This document shows, piece after piece, positions 26,884-38,694 of a stretch of DNA of 64,000 nucleotides (position 1 is the stretch's first letter; the number at the start of each line of letters is the position of its first letter). Origin of the DNA: Nematostella vectensis. Its lineage: Eukaryota > Cnidaria > Anthozoa > Actiniaria > Edwardsiidae. The notes under the pieces were generated by a model, which was given only the letters and a program-made list of their open reading frames with translations, searched no databases and had not been told where the DNA came from. The translations under genes were made by a program, and so were the position numbers. The stretch is from the NCBI RefSeq assembly GCF_932526225.1, contig NC_064037.1, positions 13,963,703 to 14,027,702 of the forward strand, written 5' to 3'.

Positions 26884-28231
26884 CGGTTACACGAGATAAT
26901 TTGTAAAAAAAAATCCAAGGTCGTTTCTCATTGAGGCACGATAGATGCCCACCTATTTCAAGTTGCACTGTGATTTGCTTAGAGGGAAATGCAGCCGTTC
27001 TTATCTAGTAAAAAGGCGTAAAATCTACGCTTATCCACAGCTACGAGCCTGCTACCAAACGGATTCTGGAGTGAAACCGTATTTAAAATAGTTGTGTAGA
27101 GTCAACAATTTTGTACAGATCAGATTAATTAATAAAGCATACAAACCAGCTATCAAGTCTGCTTTCTCATCTGTGAAGCCTTTTAGATTTTTAACATAGA
27201 GTTTATATTTATTTTAGTAGTCTATCATGACTGGGATAATTTAATTTTAAACTTTGTTTAACTTTTGTTTTCGCAAATAAATTTGGCCTTCTTTTTTTTT
27301 TTTTGTTTCTCATTGGTCTACAAATCCTACTTTGTCACAGGCACGTACCGGTATAATTTGACGATCCTTCAATAAGAAATTACGCACCCCCTGCCGGAAG
27401 GGCCCTCCCCCACCCCCCCCCCCCCCCCACCCCCCCCTTCTCCTACTTTTTTTTCTAAAATTACCTCCCTAGATACGCGCCTGTTGTTACACAATAGAAA
27501 CAGGACAAATATCAAAATTATATATAAACTTTATTGAAAGTTAATTTTTACTTTGACATCATCAAGAATATTTGGGTTTGCTAAGCTTCTTTAAATACTA
27601 TTTACACACTGTGTGGGTTAGTCTTGGTTTTATTATAAAACCAAACTATAAAACTGGTAAGCATATAAGCGGGTCTTTTAAAGTATGGTGCTTCTCGGGC
27701 TTTGGTCGATTGTCAGTCGTCCTTGCAACAGACTCACCGGGCCTTTACAAGCAGTGCTAAAATACTATAGCCAATCCCCCGATGTACTACTTTACGTGAA
27801 ATTCGCTTATTTTACAATGAAACATAGTTACCCTTACTAGCTTACATGAATGTTTGATGCTAATTGTCTTTCGACCAATCACGAGAATTTATCCGAGTCC
27901 TGACCAATCAATTGCGAGAAGAGGTCCGAGTCTTGGTTAACGACTCTTTAAAATTTCCATGGGCCATGCGTCCACATTTAAAAAATAATATGACAAAGCT
28001 CTCGCATGTGGTCAGACGAAAGAAACCTTCAAGACACAGTAGTAAAACGCGCCAGTTCAGGGACCGTATTTGGCCGGCAGATCACCCACCTCCTCAGAAG
28101 AATCGGAATTTTACAAAGGACATATGAAAGAGAATGGCGTCTTTCCACCAATGATACAAAGAATGACTTAGACTACAGGTTGTTTTGCATAATATTAGAC
28201 CGAGTTTAAGGGAAATTCTAGACGTATCAGT
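26884..28231. other. Tail-to-tail spacer between NUP88 and L3MBTL A
   Basis: Contains the presumed 3' UTRs of both convergent genes, a poly-C tract near 27407-27437 and a short dispersed-repeat end (TACGCGCCTG near 27474). The 62- to 87-codon open frames here show no recognisable protein character. Confidence 0.6.
27131..27136 (+). terminator. Candidate NUP88 polyadenylation signal
   Basis: AATAAA about 250 bp after the NUP88 stop codon, in AT-rich sequence. A further ATAAAT-type hexamer lies near 27277. Confidence 0.5.
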
Positions 28232-28560
28232 CTAACGCTTAGGAATGGAGTTATAGATCTTGAGTGCGGGTCCCAGTTTAATCTTGAGGATGTTAACAAG
28301 GTCTTGTTGCGTGAGAAGAAGAAACGCCTCCCCGTCAATCTGCTGTTCAGGGAAGATCTTTGCCTGCTCGACACAACCGAGGGAGCGCACATGGTTCTCG
28401 ACCTCGTCCAGCGTCCACTTGCTCATGCGCATGCGCTCGGCTGAGGGCTTGTCGTCGTAGAGATACGAGTCGTTCAGCCCGTTCATAGGGTAGTTGCCAT
28501 AGCCGCCGTAGGTCCAAGCGTGTACGTACGGTGTTATGTGCTGAACCGCCTTTTCGACAT
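28232..28560 (-). CDS. L3MBTL A: SAM-domain terminal exon
   Basis: Encodes MRMSKWTLDEVENHVRSLGC, AKIFPEQQIDGEAFLLLTQQ and ILKIKLGPALKIYNSI, then the stop. SAM domains mediate self-association. Copy B has an intron after KIFKEQ at the matching point. Copy A lacks it. Confidence 0.93.
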
Positions 28561-31500
28561 CTAGAGAAGACAAAAACGGAAATCAAGTCAAGAATCGCCA
28601 GTATTACCACGGGGAACCCTAAGCTCTTTCTCTAGTGGCAGTAAAAGGAGAAATTCTAAATGTCGGAGCGGCGCTAAAATGGCCTAAAATGTGCTCTAAA
28701 TCCGCCTAGACAACTACAAGTACTACATCAAGTTAGATGGCGTTTATTTAAGTTATATTGACAAATTCTAACATAAAGTAAAACCTCGACTTTAGACAGC
28801 TTAAGTCCCACGTTATCGATTCCCCCTCAAATGACATTAAATGCATTATTATTTGAAATTGTGTCCGATAGACCATAACTTGTTTTGACGAGCGAAGGGA
28901 CAATTGTAAATCCCGAATTTACTGAAAACCCTCAAAGTGCGACTAGCCCACACAAAAATGCCAATCAACAGGTCATGACGTCAGAGCATCTCGCGTAACG
29001 CAATATCAATTCTCTTGTGCGATCATCATTTACAAGGAACCAATATCGAGGGACTAATAAATAAATATCATCTCTTCTGTAAGACATTAGACCAGTTGCA
29101 CCCGCCGCGCCTCTAGAACCAACAGTATCGGAGAGCTAGGGAATTTCTTAGAATACTCACATTTTGGTCGAGAAGGCTTCTCTTCCTTAAACTTGTTAAC
29201 CCTATAGTATGAAAAAAGATCACATCTTGAGAAATGCTTATAAATAACAATATTAAAGTCAGGTTTTTCTAATGCTTACCGTGATGCACTGCGGGTTGAC
29301 ACAATGCTTGCTTTCCCAGTTCCTGGCGTGTAACCCGAGGGGCTTGTAGGGCCGGATCGTGAGGCACGCCGGGTAGTGCGCGACATGTTGTTATCGCTAA
29401 GAGGACAACCAGACGAGCTGAAGATGAGAAATACGATTTCAATCATCTTGAAGTGACCTTGGGAGGAAAAGCTGGAATCAACAGCAAGAGCTGTCCCAAA
29501 AAGGATAAAGACAGAGGGGAGGGTATGTGTGATGATAATGGACTAACGATGATGATGAACAGGGCGCCGATGATGATGGTGATGATGGTGATGAAAGTGG
29601 TGATGATGATGGTGGTAATGATGGTGATGAACAGGACGCTGGCAATCAGGATAAAATAAGATGTTGACAAACACAATAATAGTCGTGATCATAAAAAGAA
29701 TGATGATTTAGATAGCATTAGTTCATTCTTCTTACGTGAAGTGAGTTTTCCACTGTCCGGTTACGTGGCCGTTACCATCGCAACCAGGTGTGGGGCACGT
29801 CTGATCGGTTGGACTCGTAGGGTTCGTGTCCTCTGCAGAACAAGAATGGCTACCATCAGGCCAAAAAAATCCCAGGAAATAATGACATTTACCAAGTAAA
29901 AGATACACTATTCCAGAAAAAAAAATATTCCATGAAATCAAACCGTGTAATATTCCATGTAAAAGAGGTATTACAGGGAATGGAATATTACCTTAGGTTT
30001 GATATTCCAGGAGAGTGGGATATTCAAGTCAAAAGAGCTGCTCTTTCCATGTATAGTATTCCAGGAAATCAGTATAAGGTAATGAAAATGTAATAATCGT
30101 GGTATAATGTCCAAGAAAATTGAGCTAATCCTGAAGTAAAGTTGTTACCTTTGATGGTAATAGGCGCCAGGACAGGTGGCTTATCCTTCCTGGCGTAAGA
30201 CCAGTCGGACTCCTCACTCATGGAGTTCGCGGAGAGTCTGTCCACGAGACAAGAGTCCTTGTTCAGGTTCTGTAAGGAATAAGGGCAGCCGAACGTGCTG
30301 TGATGGCTCGAGTATTTGGCACCCTTCACGTGGCCGATGCCTTTACATCCGGGAGTTGGGCACGCAGCAGAGGAGATTTTGTCTTCACGGGCTGCAGATG
30401 TAAAGGGAGAAACTTAGATGTTTTAGTATTACAGATAATGACGAAAAGGGGGGATTCATTTTGTTTCTGCGGGATGCAGAGTAAAAGGAGAAACTTAGAT
30501 GTTTTGGTGTTACAGAGAACGATGAATAGGAAGAAGAATGGATAGGAAGATTTCATTTTTGTGGGCTCCAGACGTAAAAGAAAAAACTTTCAGTTGTTAC
30601 ACAATAACAAAGAATCGACGAAAATGGAGAAAAGATTAGTTGTGTTTATGAGGGCTGCAGAGGTAAGAGAAGCCACTTAGATACTTTACACTGACAGAGA
30701 AATGACGAAAATGGAGAAACTTAGATGCTTTACAGTAACAAAACAAATTGAAATAGGGTGAAGAACTTCTATTTTATTCATCATTTGCAATTTAGGCCAG
30801 ACGAAGGAAAAAGCAAAGTAGACCCCCCCTCTAGAAAAACCCTTTGAACCCCCCTTTATTTCTCGGGATTTCACAGGATTTGTACTCACTCAGTGGTGCT
30901 TCCAGGGGGTGTCCAGTCTTCTCACAGTAGCTGACAGGGTGAACTTCCGTAGAGTCAGCGTCGTACCAATCATCGTAGATATCATCCCAGCCATCAAAGT
31001 GGACAAACACTCGGTACTCCACCACCTTCACCACGGTAGCGGCGCGTATCAGCGAGGGATTACGCTTGTCCACAGCCTCCAGCCTATGACCAGGTTTGAA
31101 TCCTGGCGTAAACCTCTGCGAAACATATGTATGTGAATCAACATATAGAGGCGGATTCTAGGGTGGTTCGGTGGGCTCAACAGAACCGCAATTTCAAACA
31201 AAACGATGCTTGCCCTTTGGAGCAGATAGAGCTTAGAAGGCCTTGGAGTGATTAATAAATTGAACAGCTTTTGACAAACCAAACTACCTTGGCTCCAGAC
31301 CCTCTAAGGTAACTAGTTTGGGCTTGTCGCGAACTACCTCGAATCGCTCACTAAGCGTGACTTTATCAGTTAACTAAGAGCCGTGCTAGCTTCTGGGAAC
31401 CATGGCGTCCAAATCCTGAACTTATCCTTGGACTTAAAAGTTAAAAGTGTAAGCGCTAAATGCGGGTCTGGGTTATCGAATTCTAGCAAGAAACGCTTAG

Positions 31501-34500
31501 AACAGAGAGACCTTTTATTCAGGGCTCAGTTTACAAAGTTGTATGTTACTTTCCCTTTCCCTCTGGAAATAGAACCTAACTGAGAATTGTTGCAGTGATC
31601 ACAGTGTATGTCCATGCAAACGTGTAAATATCACAAAATAGTACGACGATTATCTACCTTTTTGAAGAGTTCTGGCGGAGCGGCCAGGGAATTAGTTTTC
31701 TTGAGGTATTCCTCCCATTGAAACGTATCAACTTCATCATCTACAAGTAAAACAGGGATCAGAAAGATGACAGTAAAGCCCAATCTATGCGAGCACTTTT
31801 TTATTGACCGCTATAGTTGGCAACTATAGTTGGCCGTGTACATAGGTCAGCAAGTTCAATGTAATTATTTTTTATATGCTCGTGTAGATGGCGCATAGTC
31901 GGCAATTATCACGTGGCAACTATAGTTGTTCAAACGTTAGCAGGTTTGCGTTTTCTCAACAATTAAAAATTGTCACACATAATACATTGCTCGTGTACAT
32001 GCCAACAAATAAAAATTGACAACTATCTTGACGTCACAACATCAGTTTCTAGTCTCTCTAACTGCATACCGACAACTATTTGCTGGTCTAGCTATAGTCA
32101 ATAGTTGTAGTTATGATTTAGGTTAACTGTCTTTTCCTGTGTTACAGTAAACTAGGGAAATTTGGACAAAATCATTTAAATAGATATCGATAACTATAAT
32201 TCAGTATAGAATCAATTCCACGCACCGTTGGGCGGGTTGAGTTTCCCGCCGTTGGCTGCGCACCACCCCACCGGGTGGATGTAGGGACAGTCTTCCTCGC
32301 ACCAGTAGTCATACGTGTCATCCCACTCATCAAAATGCACGAGGAAGCGGTTGCCAATCACGTTGGTTACCGTGGCAACGCAGATTAGATCCGGGTTCTT
32401 ACGGTCGATGGCCTCCAGCTTCATACCGGTCTTGAAGCCGTGTTTGGTCGGGGAAACCTGGAAAACGTCGATAAGAAATAAGAATTCGAAAATAAAGATG
32501 TCAGTGATATGTATTTTTCTTACCGGCTTAAACAGATGACTCGGCGCTGGCAAAGCCTTCATTTTTGTCAGGTAAGTTTCCCAGTTAAAATCTGACTTGC
32601 TAAAACCTAAGAAAGTAAAGAGTTTGATAAGTTTCAATAAAACCCATTTGAAAGGACACAGTATCGACCCAGAACATTGTCCTTATTGAAGAGGTGTCTT
32701 TATTATATAGGTTCAAGAGCACTTGTCACAGCCACGCCTTCGTGATTGCGGCCTGCGAAGCATGCATTTCTATGGGAATATGGAGCAGAGACCGAAACTC
32801 CACAGAAACGCTTTCTTCGCAGACCATTGTTATTGTTCACTTCATATTTAAAAACAAAGTGCGTGAAGGATGTGAAATTTTGAAATAGTCATATAAAAAG
32901 TTTAATACCTTTTAGTACCTTTTAGGACCTTAGCCGATTCTCAACAAAATGTCGCCTGGAAGAGTCCATACCCTGAAGCATTTGCTTAAAAAAAGGGCTG
33001 GACTGTCACTTTTTACAGGGAGTCCTTTATAAAGCGTGAGTAGGCCTCAAGGTGTTCTTTATAAAGAGGGAGTAGACCTGAAGGTGTCCTTTTTAAAGAG
33101 GGAGTAGGCCTCAAGGCATATCTGTCATTGGTGTAACGCTCCACAAACGCTTAAGAATACAACCACGAGAGAATGACTCACCCCTGGGTGGACTGATTAT
33201 TTGTCCGTTCTTTTCGCACCAGCCGACAGGGTAGATAAATGGCGAATCTGCATTCGTCCAGAAATCGTAGCTCTCCGACCATCCGTCGAAGTGGAGCCGA
33301 AGTCGTGCCCCCTTCACTCGGACTATGGTGCATACGCAAATGTACGACGGATGCTTGGGATCCACCGCCTCAAGTTTCATGTCCTTTTTGAATTCTGTGC
33401 ATGGTTTTGGGAACATCAGTAGCTCTGGATTTTCCTGGAAACGACAAATAAGAAGTCCCATGCCTCAGACCGACTCCCGTGCTCGACCCTCCTCCGCTTT
33501 TACACAACTTTGCCTACTAGAGTCTCCAGGCGGATTGGCTGAGGGGGGTGTGCAGTCATAGGTATCATATTGAAAAAGCATAGTATTTGAAGATTCCTTA
33601 GTAAGAAATGACCCACTTTTTCGCCGCTGAAGGGGAGGGAGTTCGCGCGCACCCTGTGTACCCCCCTGTGTACGCGCCTGCTCTCTACCTCTATCAACCA
33701 ACCCCTGCATTTGCCGCATTGTCACCAGTTTACTTCCGGAGGTCCGACGGAAACCTCAACCGTTAAAAGACAAAATAATCTATAAGAATCCGAGATATTT
33801 AACAGGCCATCCGCTCTAAATTATCAATCACATCCTAAAAGAAACTTCCAATAGACACACTGCTTTCAATATTTTGAAATATTTTTCGCGTTTTCCGTTA
33901 AAAATCACCGAATATTGTTAGGTAATCGAACGGAAGTAAACTGGTGACAATGCGGCTTTAATGTGTTTCGTCGTTTGTTGATTTGACTGCTTACCTGCTG
34001 AAAGACGCTTACGGGAACTGCTTTCGCATTACATGCCTGGAGGTAGTCCACCCAGACGAACGGCTTGCTTGAGTCGTATGGCACTGGAAAAAAGAGAAAT
34101 GTTGTTCTTAGGAACCGACGATTATCTATGACAAGGAGGTATGGGATTTTTTCCTCCTCGTGCTTATTACGGCTTAGTGGGTTGTTTATTATTTTTCACT
34201 GGAGTTACATCGTGCCTTTCAGCCTACTTTTTGAGATTTTTTCGAAAGATTTCGCAATCCCGCATTAAAGGGTCATATAGACTTGAGTTGCTACAGCGCT
34301 CGCTTCGGAAGCTATATGATGAACTAGTAAAATAGACTCAAAAGGCATAATACAAATCCTATCGCGCGTGCTGTGTCATCTTTGAGGTAATTTGGATGTT
34401 TAGATTTCCTTACCGTTATCTGTGGACGCCAGGGTCGCGGGATCCAATGGAATTCGCTTAACCTTCTTTTTGCTTCCCTTGATCTTTGTGTAGAAGACGA

Positions 34501-37500
34501 GAGGACGGGAAACAACCGTCTCCTTCTTTGGCACGATAGCATCACTTGTACTGGTGCTTGAGCTAGTGCTAGTGCTAGTGCTAGTGCTGGTACTGGTCGA
34601 GGTTTCTGATGTACTCGCCTTCTGTAGGAAAGTACTTTTTATCAGTGATACAGCCTTTAACCCATACCACCTTACCTCCTCCCCTCTCTAAGGAAAACAC
34701 CCTTTCATAGTGAAAAAATCTCGGTTCTTGAGATTGGCTAGACAACGTTCACACGCGAATACTCTAGCAGCGCAAGCAATGCGGACTCTAAGAGAAGTCT
34801 TTTTAGGCTACTTCTTTAGTTTCTGAAGACCTCGGTTTACTCAGTAAATTCGCCAGGATAGAGATATAAATAGGAGAATGCAGTGCGCACCCATAACATT
34901 GTCCCTTTAAACTGGGTCACTTCGGTCACGCGGTCACCGTGTGGACCCTTGTAAACGCGGCCTTACTTGCGATGCATGTCCAGGCTCCCCGTGTAGACAC
35001 AACTTTACTCACCTCTGCTGATACTTGTCCATCCTCCTGGCCCTTGACGGATTTCTTCTTCTTCTTTTTGATGATTTTGCCATCAACTGTCTTGATGAAT
35101 CGGACGAATTCTCGGCCCTTGTTTTTCCGCCCCGTGGACACGCCCACACATTTGAGGCTGCAGAAGCGTCCGGACGCGAGAAACTCGTTGGGCAGACCGT
35201 ACTTGCCGCATACCTCACAGCACAGGATCTGATCCGGGGGAATCGGCTTAGCCTTTCCTGTATATAAAGTAACAGAACAATGTGGGGCTTAGTACAAACA
35301 AAATCTATATATATTTACGATAAGGGGAAAGTTTGTGTGGCGAACTTCTCCGTAGCCTGCTAGCCGTCGGCCAAGCGCAACTCGGCCCTCTCGCGCGCAC
35401 AGGGTTCCCAATATTCGAACATTTCCGAATAACCCAGAATGAGAGCCGGCTAGCAGGCTGACTGATCCGAAGCTGAGTGTCCTGCCACCTTCTCAACCAC
35501 ACAGGTCAAGTGGAATTCGGCCCCTCACGTGTAATAGGGGTTTCTCAAGATTCGGAATGGAACGCTTCCAGAGGATCCTATTCAAGGATTTTTCGAAACG
35601 AGAGATCAAGCACGCAAACGCGCCCATTTTGGAATGTGTGACGTAAACCGGTGCCTTCCACTAAAACAAACAATTTCTTTATTCTGCACAGCCAGGCCAA
35701 AATCAGGGGGCGGGTCTAGGGGTGGGCCGAGACATCCCCCCTCCCCACCTCCCCCATTCGGTCAGTTCCAGCGCTTGCTAGATTATCGACCAAGAGCGGC
35801 CGCAATGAATGCTGGAAAGGGTAAACGAATGATTCCACGAAGGAAGAAGCGAAACTGCCAAGGCAACAGTGGCGGACAGTAATCAGAGTAAACTATGGGG
35901 ATTAAGTTCACGAAACACAGCACCATAATTACATACGTTTGTTGGATTTCTTCTCCATTTCCTGGTCTTGTTTCTGGTGATCAGTAGCAGTGCTCCATTC
36001 CACTGAGTCGCCTTTTTCCGTCTCGACCGTACTCACAATCTCCAACGTTCCAAATTCCGTCATCTTGAACTTTAGATTACTGCCTGATGGGGGCAAAAAG
36101 AAGATCCAATTAACAATTGGCTCAAATGTTAGGTCAGAATGTTAAGGTCAGAATTTTGAAAGGCATAAAAAGGATTAGGGTGGGGTTGTTACTTTCCACG
36201 TTTGTGTACAGAGGAGATTGTTCTGTGTACCTGACTTTTATGCCTAGATGAATGGGGCTTGTACTGCCAGTATAAAACTTCTTTTGAACCTACACTTTTC
36301 TATAATATATAACACATCAAGCATTCTATAATGCACATTTAATTACAATTCTACTGTATAGGCATCATCCTGACAGTCCCTGAATATCTTGAATGTTTCT
36401 ACCAGTTCATACCTATTTGCATTCCGCCTTGGGGAACAATTTCGGCAAAACCTTGCTTTATATGGTATGACAGACCCAGGATTTCTAGAAATTGTTAGGA
36501 ACCCCAAGGAAGGGCATTAAAATGTGAACATTGGCATTTGATTTTAGTCTCTTTAGAATCTTTTAAGGGTGATAAAAATTTAGATTTAACTCAATTGGCA
36601 AATCCTTTGCACAGTCCAGAGTTGGAATAGAATTATACCCCACAAAAAAGGAAGCCTTGAAAATGTAATATTAGGTTGACTTTTGTTTCCAGGGATTTGA
36701 GTAAAATCTTATAAAAGAATGAATAAAAAAGTTTGTAGAAAGATAAATAGTTTTAATGTGTTACATATTTCAAGAGTACTACCAAACGTGGAGAATGCAC
36801 TCATAAAGGACTAGCAGTTGATCCTCATGATCATATCCTTTGTGCCTAATATTTGTAGATCAAACCATCTATTAACTCCTTTCCTTTTAACCTGTTTTAT
36901 TTCTTATTTATATAATGTTATTCGTGATATTATATTCTGTAGGTATTAATCGTGTAACAGCTAGACTAAAACAATTTTACACCTACCAGGCAATGTAGCT
37001 ACGCCATCCTTCCAGTCTAGTGATGCAAATGGATCATTGGTTGGCGTGCTTGTATTGGTCTTAGCAGGGACCTCAGATTTCCCCAAGGTATCCTTTGATG
37101 ACTTCTTTTCTTCCACTCCTTTCATTTCATCATCATCCAAATGTTCTTTACCATTACTCTGCAGGTTAGTGTTCTTTTCTAACTCACTTTTCACACCCAT
37201 TTTTTCAGGTACAATTGAAGGCTGTGCAATCTCCATTATTTGGGCCTTTGGACCTACAAAGAAGATGTTATCTCTAGTAAGTAATGTAAATATTATAGTT
37301 AACATCCTTAAAGAGCCTTTGTGAGCCAAACCTTTGTTATTGCTTTCATATATTATTTCTAACCATCTAAAACAAAGTTTAATACTTATATATACCAAAT
37401 CCAATAAAAAATATTGCATTGGCTTCTCAAATCAACTGATGGAAATGGATGCTTTTTCACACTTGTAACTTTGCTAGGATATCAAAATGACAGCTTCAGG

Positions 37501-38694
37501 CTGTTTAATTTCGAATAATATCCTCCCCCAAACAACACCATCATCACCACCACAATATCAAGTGGTAACTATGTTACAAAGCTATAAGATACTCGGAAGG
37601 CTCTAACGTGTAAAAGCAAGGTCATCTAAATATAAAAATAAATATAAAAAATTGGTTCCCATATTAAGGAGATCCTCATGGACTTAGCATCCCCCTTCCA
37701 ATGACAATGGCCTGATACTGTCACAGCACCAGAAGAACTTTTAAAAGAATCAATAAACAAGTAATGATTGCACCATTTCCTTCTGTTTCTTATCCCATTA
37801 TATTGTCATTAAACTTTTAAAGCCCGGCTATTAAAGCCCTGCCATTACAGGCTTTTAATTGTCTACAAACAGTTGAACTTTTAGCTGTCAATGCCTTGTG
37901 AAAATATAATATGCAATATTTTATTTAAAACTTGACAGTTCGTGGTGATTTCCTTTGAATAAGTTTCCCACATGTACCAAAGTCTCATAAGTCAATATTA
38001 GAATTTGACTGAAATTCACTGTGTCCAGGCCGGAGAGCTATTGCAATGCTCTTACCATGACACTCACTCACTTTCAATTTAACATCAGAGAGTCCAGGCA
38101 TGTACACAGGGGGGTGGGCAGGGTGCATGGAAACCGCCCCTTGGTGGCCAAATAGTTGGTCATTTCTTATTAAGGAATCTTCAAATGCTAGGCTTTCTTC
38201 ATATGTTACCTATGACCACGCACCCCTCCCTCAGCCAACCCTAGGTACGCGCCTGGTTTATGAACAGTGGAAACATGAAAGCCATCGATTGGTTTAGATG
38301 GTGGTTTGACTATGTGCTATTCCCAAACAAAACAAGGATTTTGAATTTGCCAAGGTTCACGCTACAGTGAATTTGGCTTTAACGTACTAACCCTAATCAT
38401 TTTGAGCTGTTTACATCAGTAGGTGCATAGTGCATAACCAAATATGAATCAATAAGTACCTCCATCAGGGTCAGTGGCCAGGCCAGCCTCTGTACCGTCT
38501 TTCTTGACACCTTTATCCCCCTCCAAAATTTGATTCTCGTCCAGTTTATTCTTTTTCATTGGAGGCTCTGCCATTTCTTTTTCTCTGTCTAGATTCATGA
38601 GCCGGTCTGCTGGACCCATCTCCATAGACGCACGGTCAGTGGTACTAGTAATACTGTTGTGTTGCAAAGATGTCGAAGTGCCGTCTGTTTTCAT
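28232..38694 (-). CDS. L3MBTL-like MBT-repeat protein, copy A, complete, 16 exons
   Basis: A lethal(3)malignant-brain-tumor-like chromatin reader that binds mono- and dimethyl-lysine and compacts chromatin. Exons right to left: 38460-38694, 36987-37253, 35937-36083, 35013-35257, 34414-34621, 33995-34083, 33182-33434, 32524-32606, 32226-32457, 31658-31740, 30890-31115, 30149-30391, 29736-29832, 29280-29417, 29161-29201 and 28232-28560. The sum is 2916 nt, giving 971 residues. Order: acidic or Ser/Thr-rich N-terminus, FCS zinc finger (217-298), three MBT repeats (about 398-689), two MYT1-type C2HC fingers (about 690-820) and a C-terminal SAM domain (about 895-971). This architecture fits the L3MBTL1/3/4 group. 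The start is the ATG opening MKTDGTSTSL. Copy B at 51939-61778 has the same MBT exon sizes (89, 253, 83, 232, 83, 226 nt). Confidence 0.93.
29280..30391 (-). CDS. L3MBTL A: MYT1-type C2HC finger exons
   Basis: Exon 30149-30391 encodes finger 1 (CPTPGCKGIGHVKG, then HHSTFGCPYS). Exon 29736-29832 begins finger 2 (CPTPGCDGNGHVTGQWKTH), completed in 29280-29417 by SSGCPLSD. Copy B has both halves of this region arranged differently: its exon 59043-59364 spans finger 1 and the start of finger 2 without an intron. Confidence 0.88.
29900..30065. repeat. Short foldback of TATTCCAGGAAAT-like words
   Basis: Several direct and inverted copies of ATATTCCATG/ATATTCCAGG lie in the L3MBTL A intron, with AAATCAAACCGTGTAATATT opposed by AATATTACCTTAGGTTTGAT. 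Possibly a decayed foldback element. Confidence 0.5.
30378..30730 (-). repeat. Degenerate tandem array carrying copies of the L3MBTL A C2HC-exon acceptor
   Basis: On the minus strand the exon starts after CTGCAG with CCCGTGAAGACAAAATC. Upstream copies spaced about 81, 93 and 89 bp repeat the CTGCAG-type acceptor and an exon-start-like stretch (for example CTGCATCCCGCAGAAACAAA). They are older and more diverged than the NUP88 arrays. Confidence 0.7.
30890..31115 (-). CDS. L3MBTL A: MBT repeat 3 exon
   Basis: Contains RLEAVDKRNPSLIRAATVV, VHFDGWDDIYDDWYDADS and SYCEKTGHPLEAPL. Nucleotide identity to the copy B exon is roughly 78 percent by eye, much lower than for MBT2. Confidence 0.92.
32226..32457 (-). 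CDS. L3MBTL A: MBT repeat 2 exon (methyl-lysine cage)
   Basis: Contains MKLEAIDRKNPD and FLVHFDEWDDTYDYW. In human L3MBTL1 the corresponding Asp, Asn, Phe, Trp and Tyr build the lower-methyl-lysine pocket of MBT2, and all are present here. It differs from the copy B exon at only about six of 232 positions by eye. Confidence 0.94.
33005..33116. repeat. Three-copy 37-bp tandem repeat in L3MBTL A intron
   Basis: Three units contain TTTATAAAGAGGGAGTAGGC and CTCAAGGTGTTC with small differences. No match to the nearby MBT1 exon was seen. Confidence 0.75.
33182..33434 (-). CDS. L3MBTL A: MBT repeat 1 exon
   Basis: Contains MKLEAVDPKHPSYICVCTIV, LRLHFDGWSESYDFWTNADS and PVGWCEKNGQ. The middle 89 bp (33283-33371) is identical to copy B at 55795-55883, while both ends of the exon are diverged. 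Confidence 0.93.
33540..33690. repeat. Dispersed repeat, copy inverted relative to 38095-38250
   Basis: Shares GAAGATTCCTTA/TAAGGAATCTTC, an AGAAATGAC core and a GTACGCGCCTG end with 38095-38250 on the opposite strand. Family unknown. Confidence 0.65.
33713..33957. mobile_element. 250-bp TTAA MITE, copy 5, in L3MBTL A intron
   Basis: Starts GCCGCATTGTCACCAG and ends CTGGTGACAATGCGGCT next to TTAA. The left TTAA is lost. It is one of the best preserved copies and lies between the MBT1 exon and the preceding 89-nt exon. Confidence 0.82.
35013..35257 (-). CDS. L3MBTL A: FCS zinc-finger exon
   Basis: Encodes CCEVCGKYGLPNEFLASGRF followed by CSLKCVG, the C2C2 FCS finger seen in Polycomb-family proteins and linked to nucleic-acid binding. 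A basic run of lysines follows (IKKKKKKSVKG). At the nucleotide level it is clearly diverged from the copy B exon 53930-54192. Confidence 0.9.
38095..38250. repeat. Dispersed repeat, partner of 33540-33690
   Basis: Contains TTCTTATTAAGGAATCTTCA and ends GGTACGCGCCTGG. It lies in the first intron of L3MBTL A. Confidence 0.65.
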
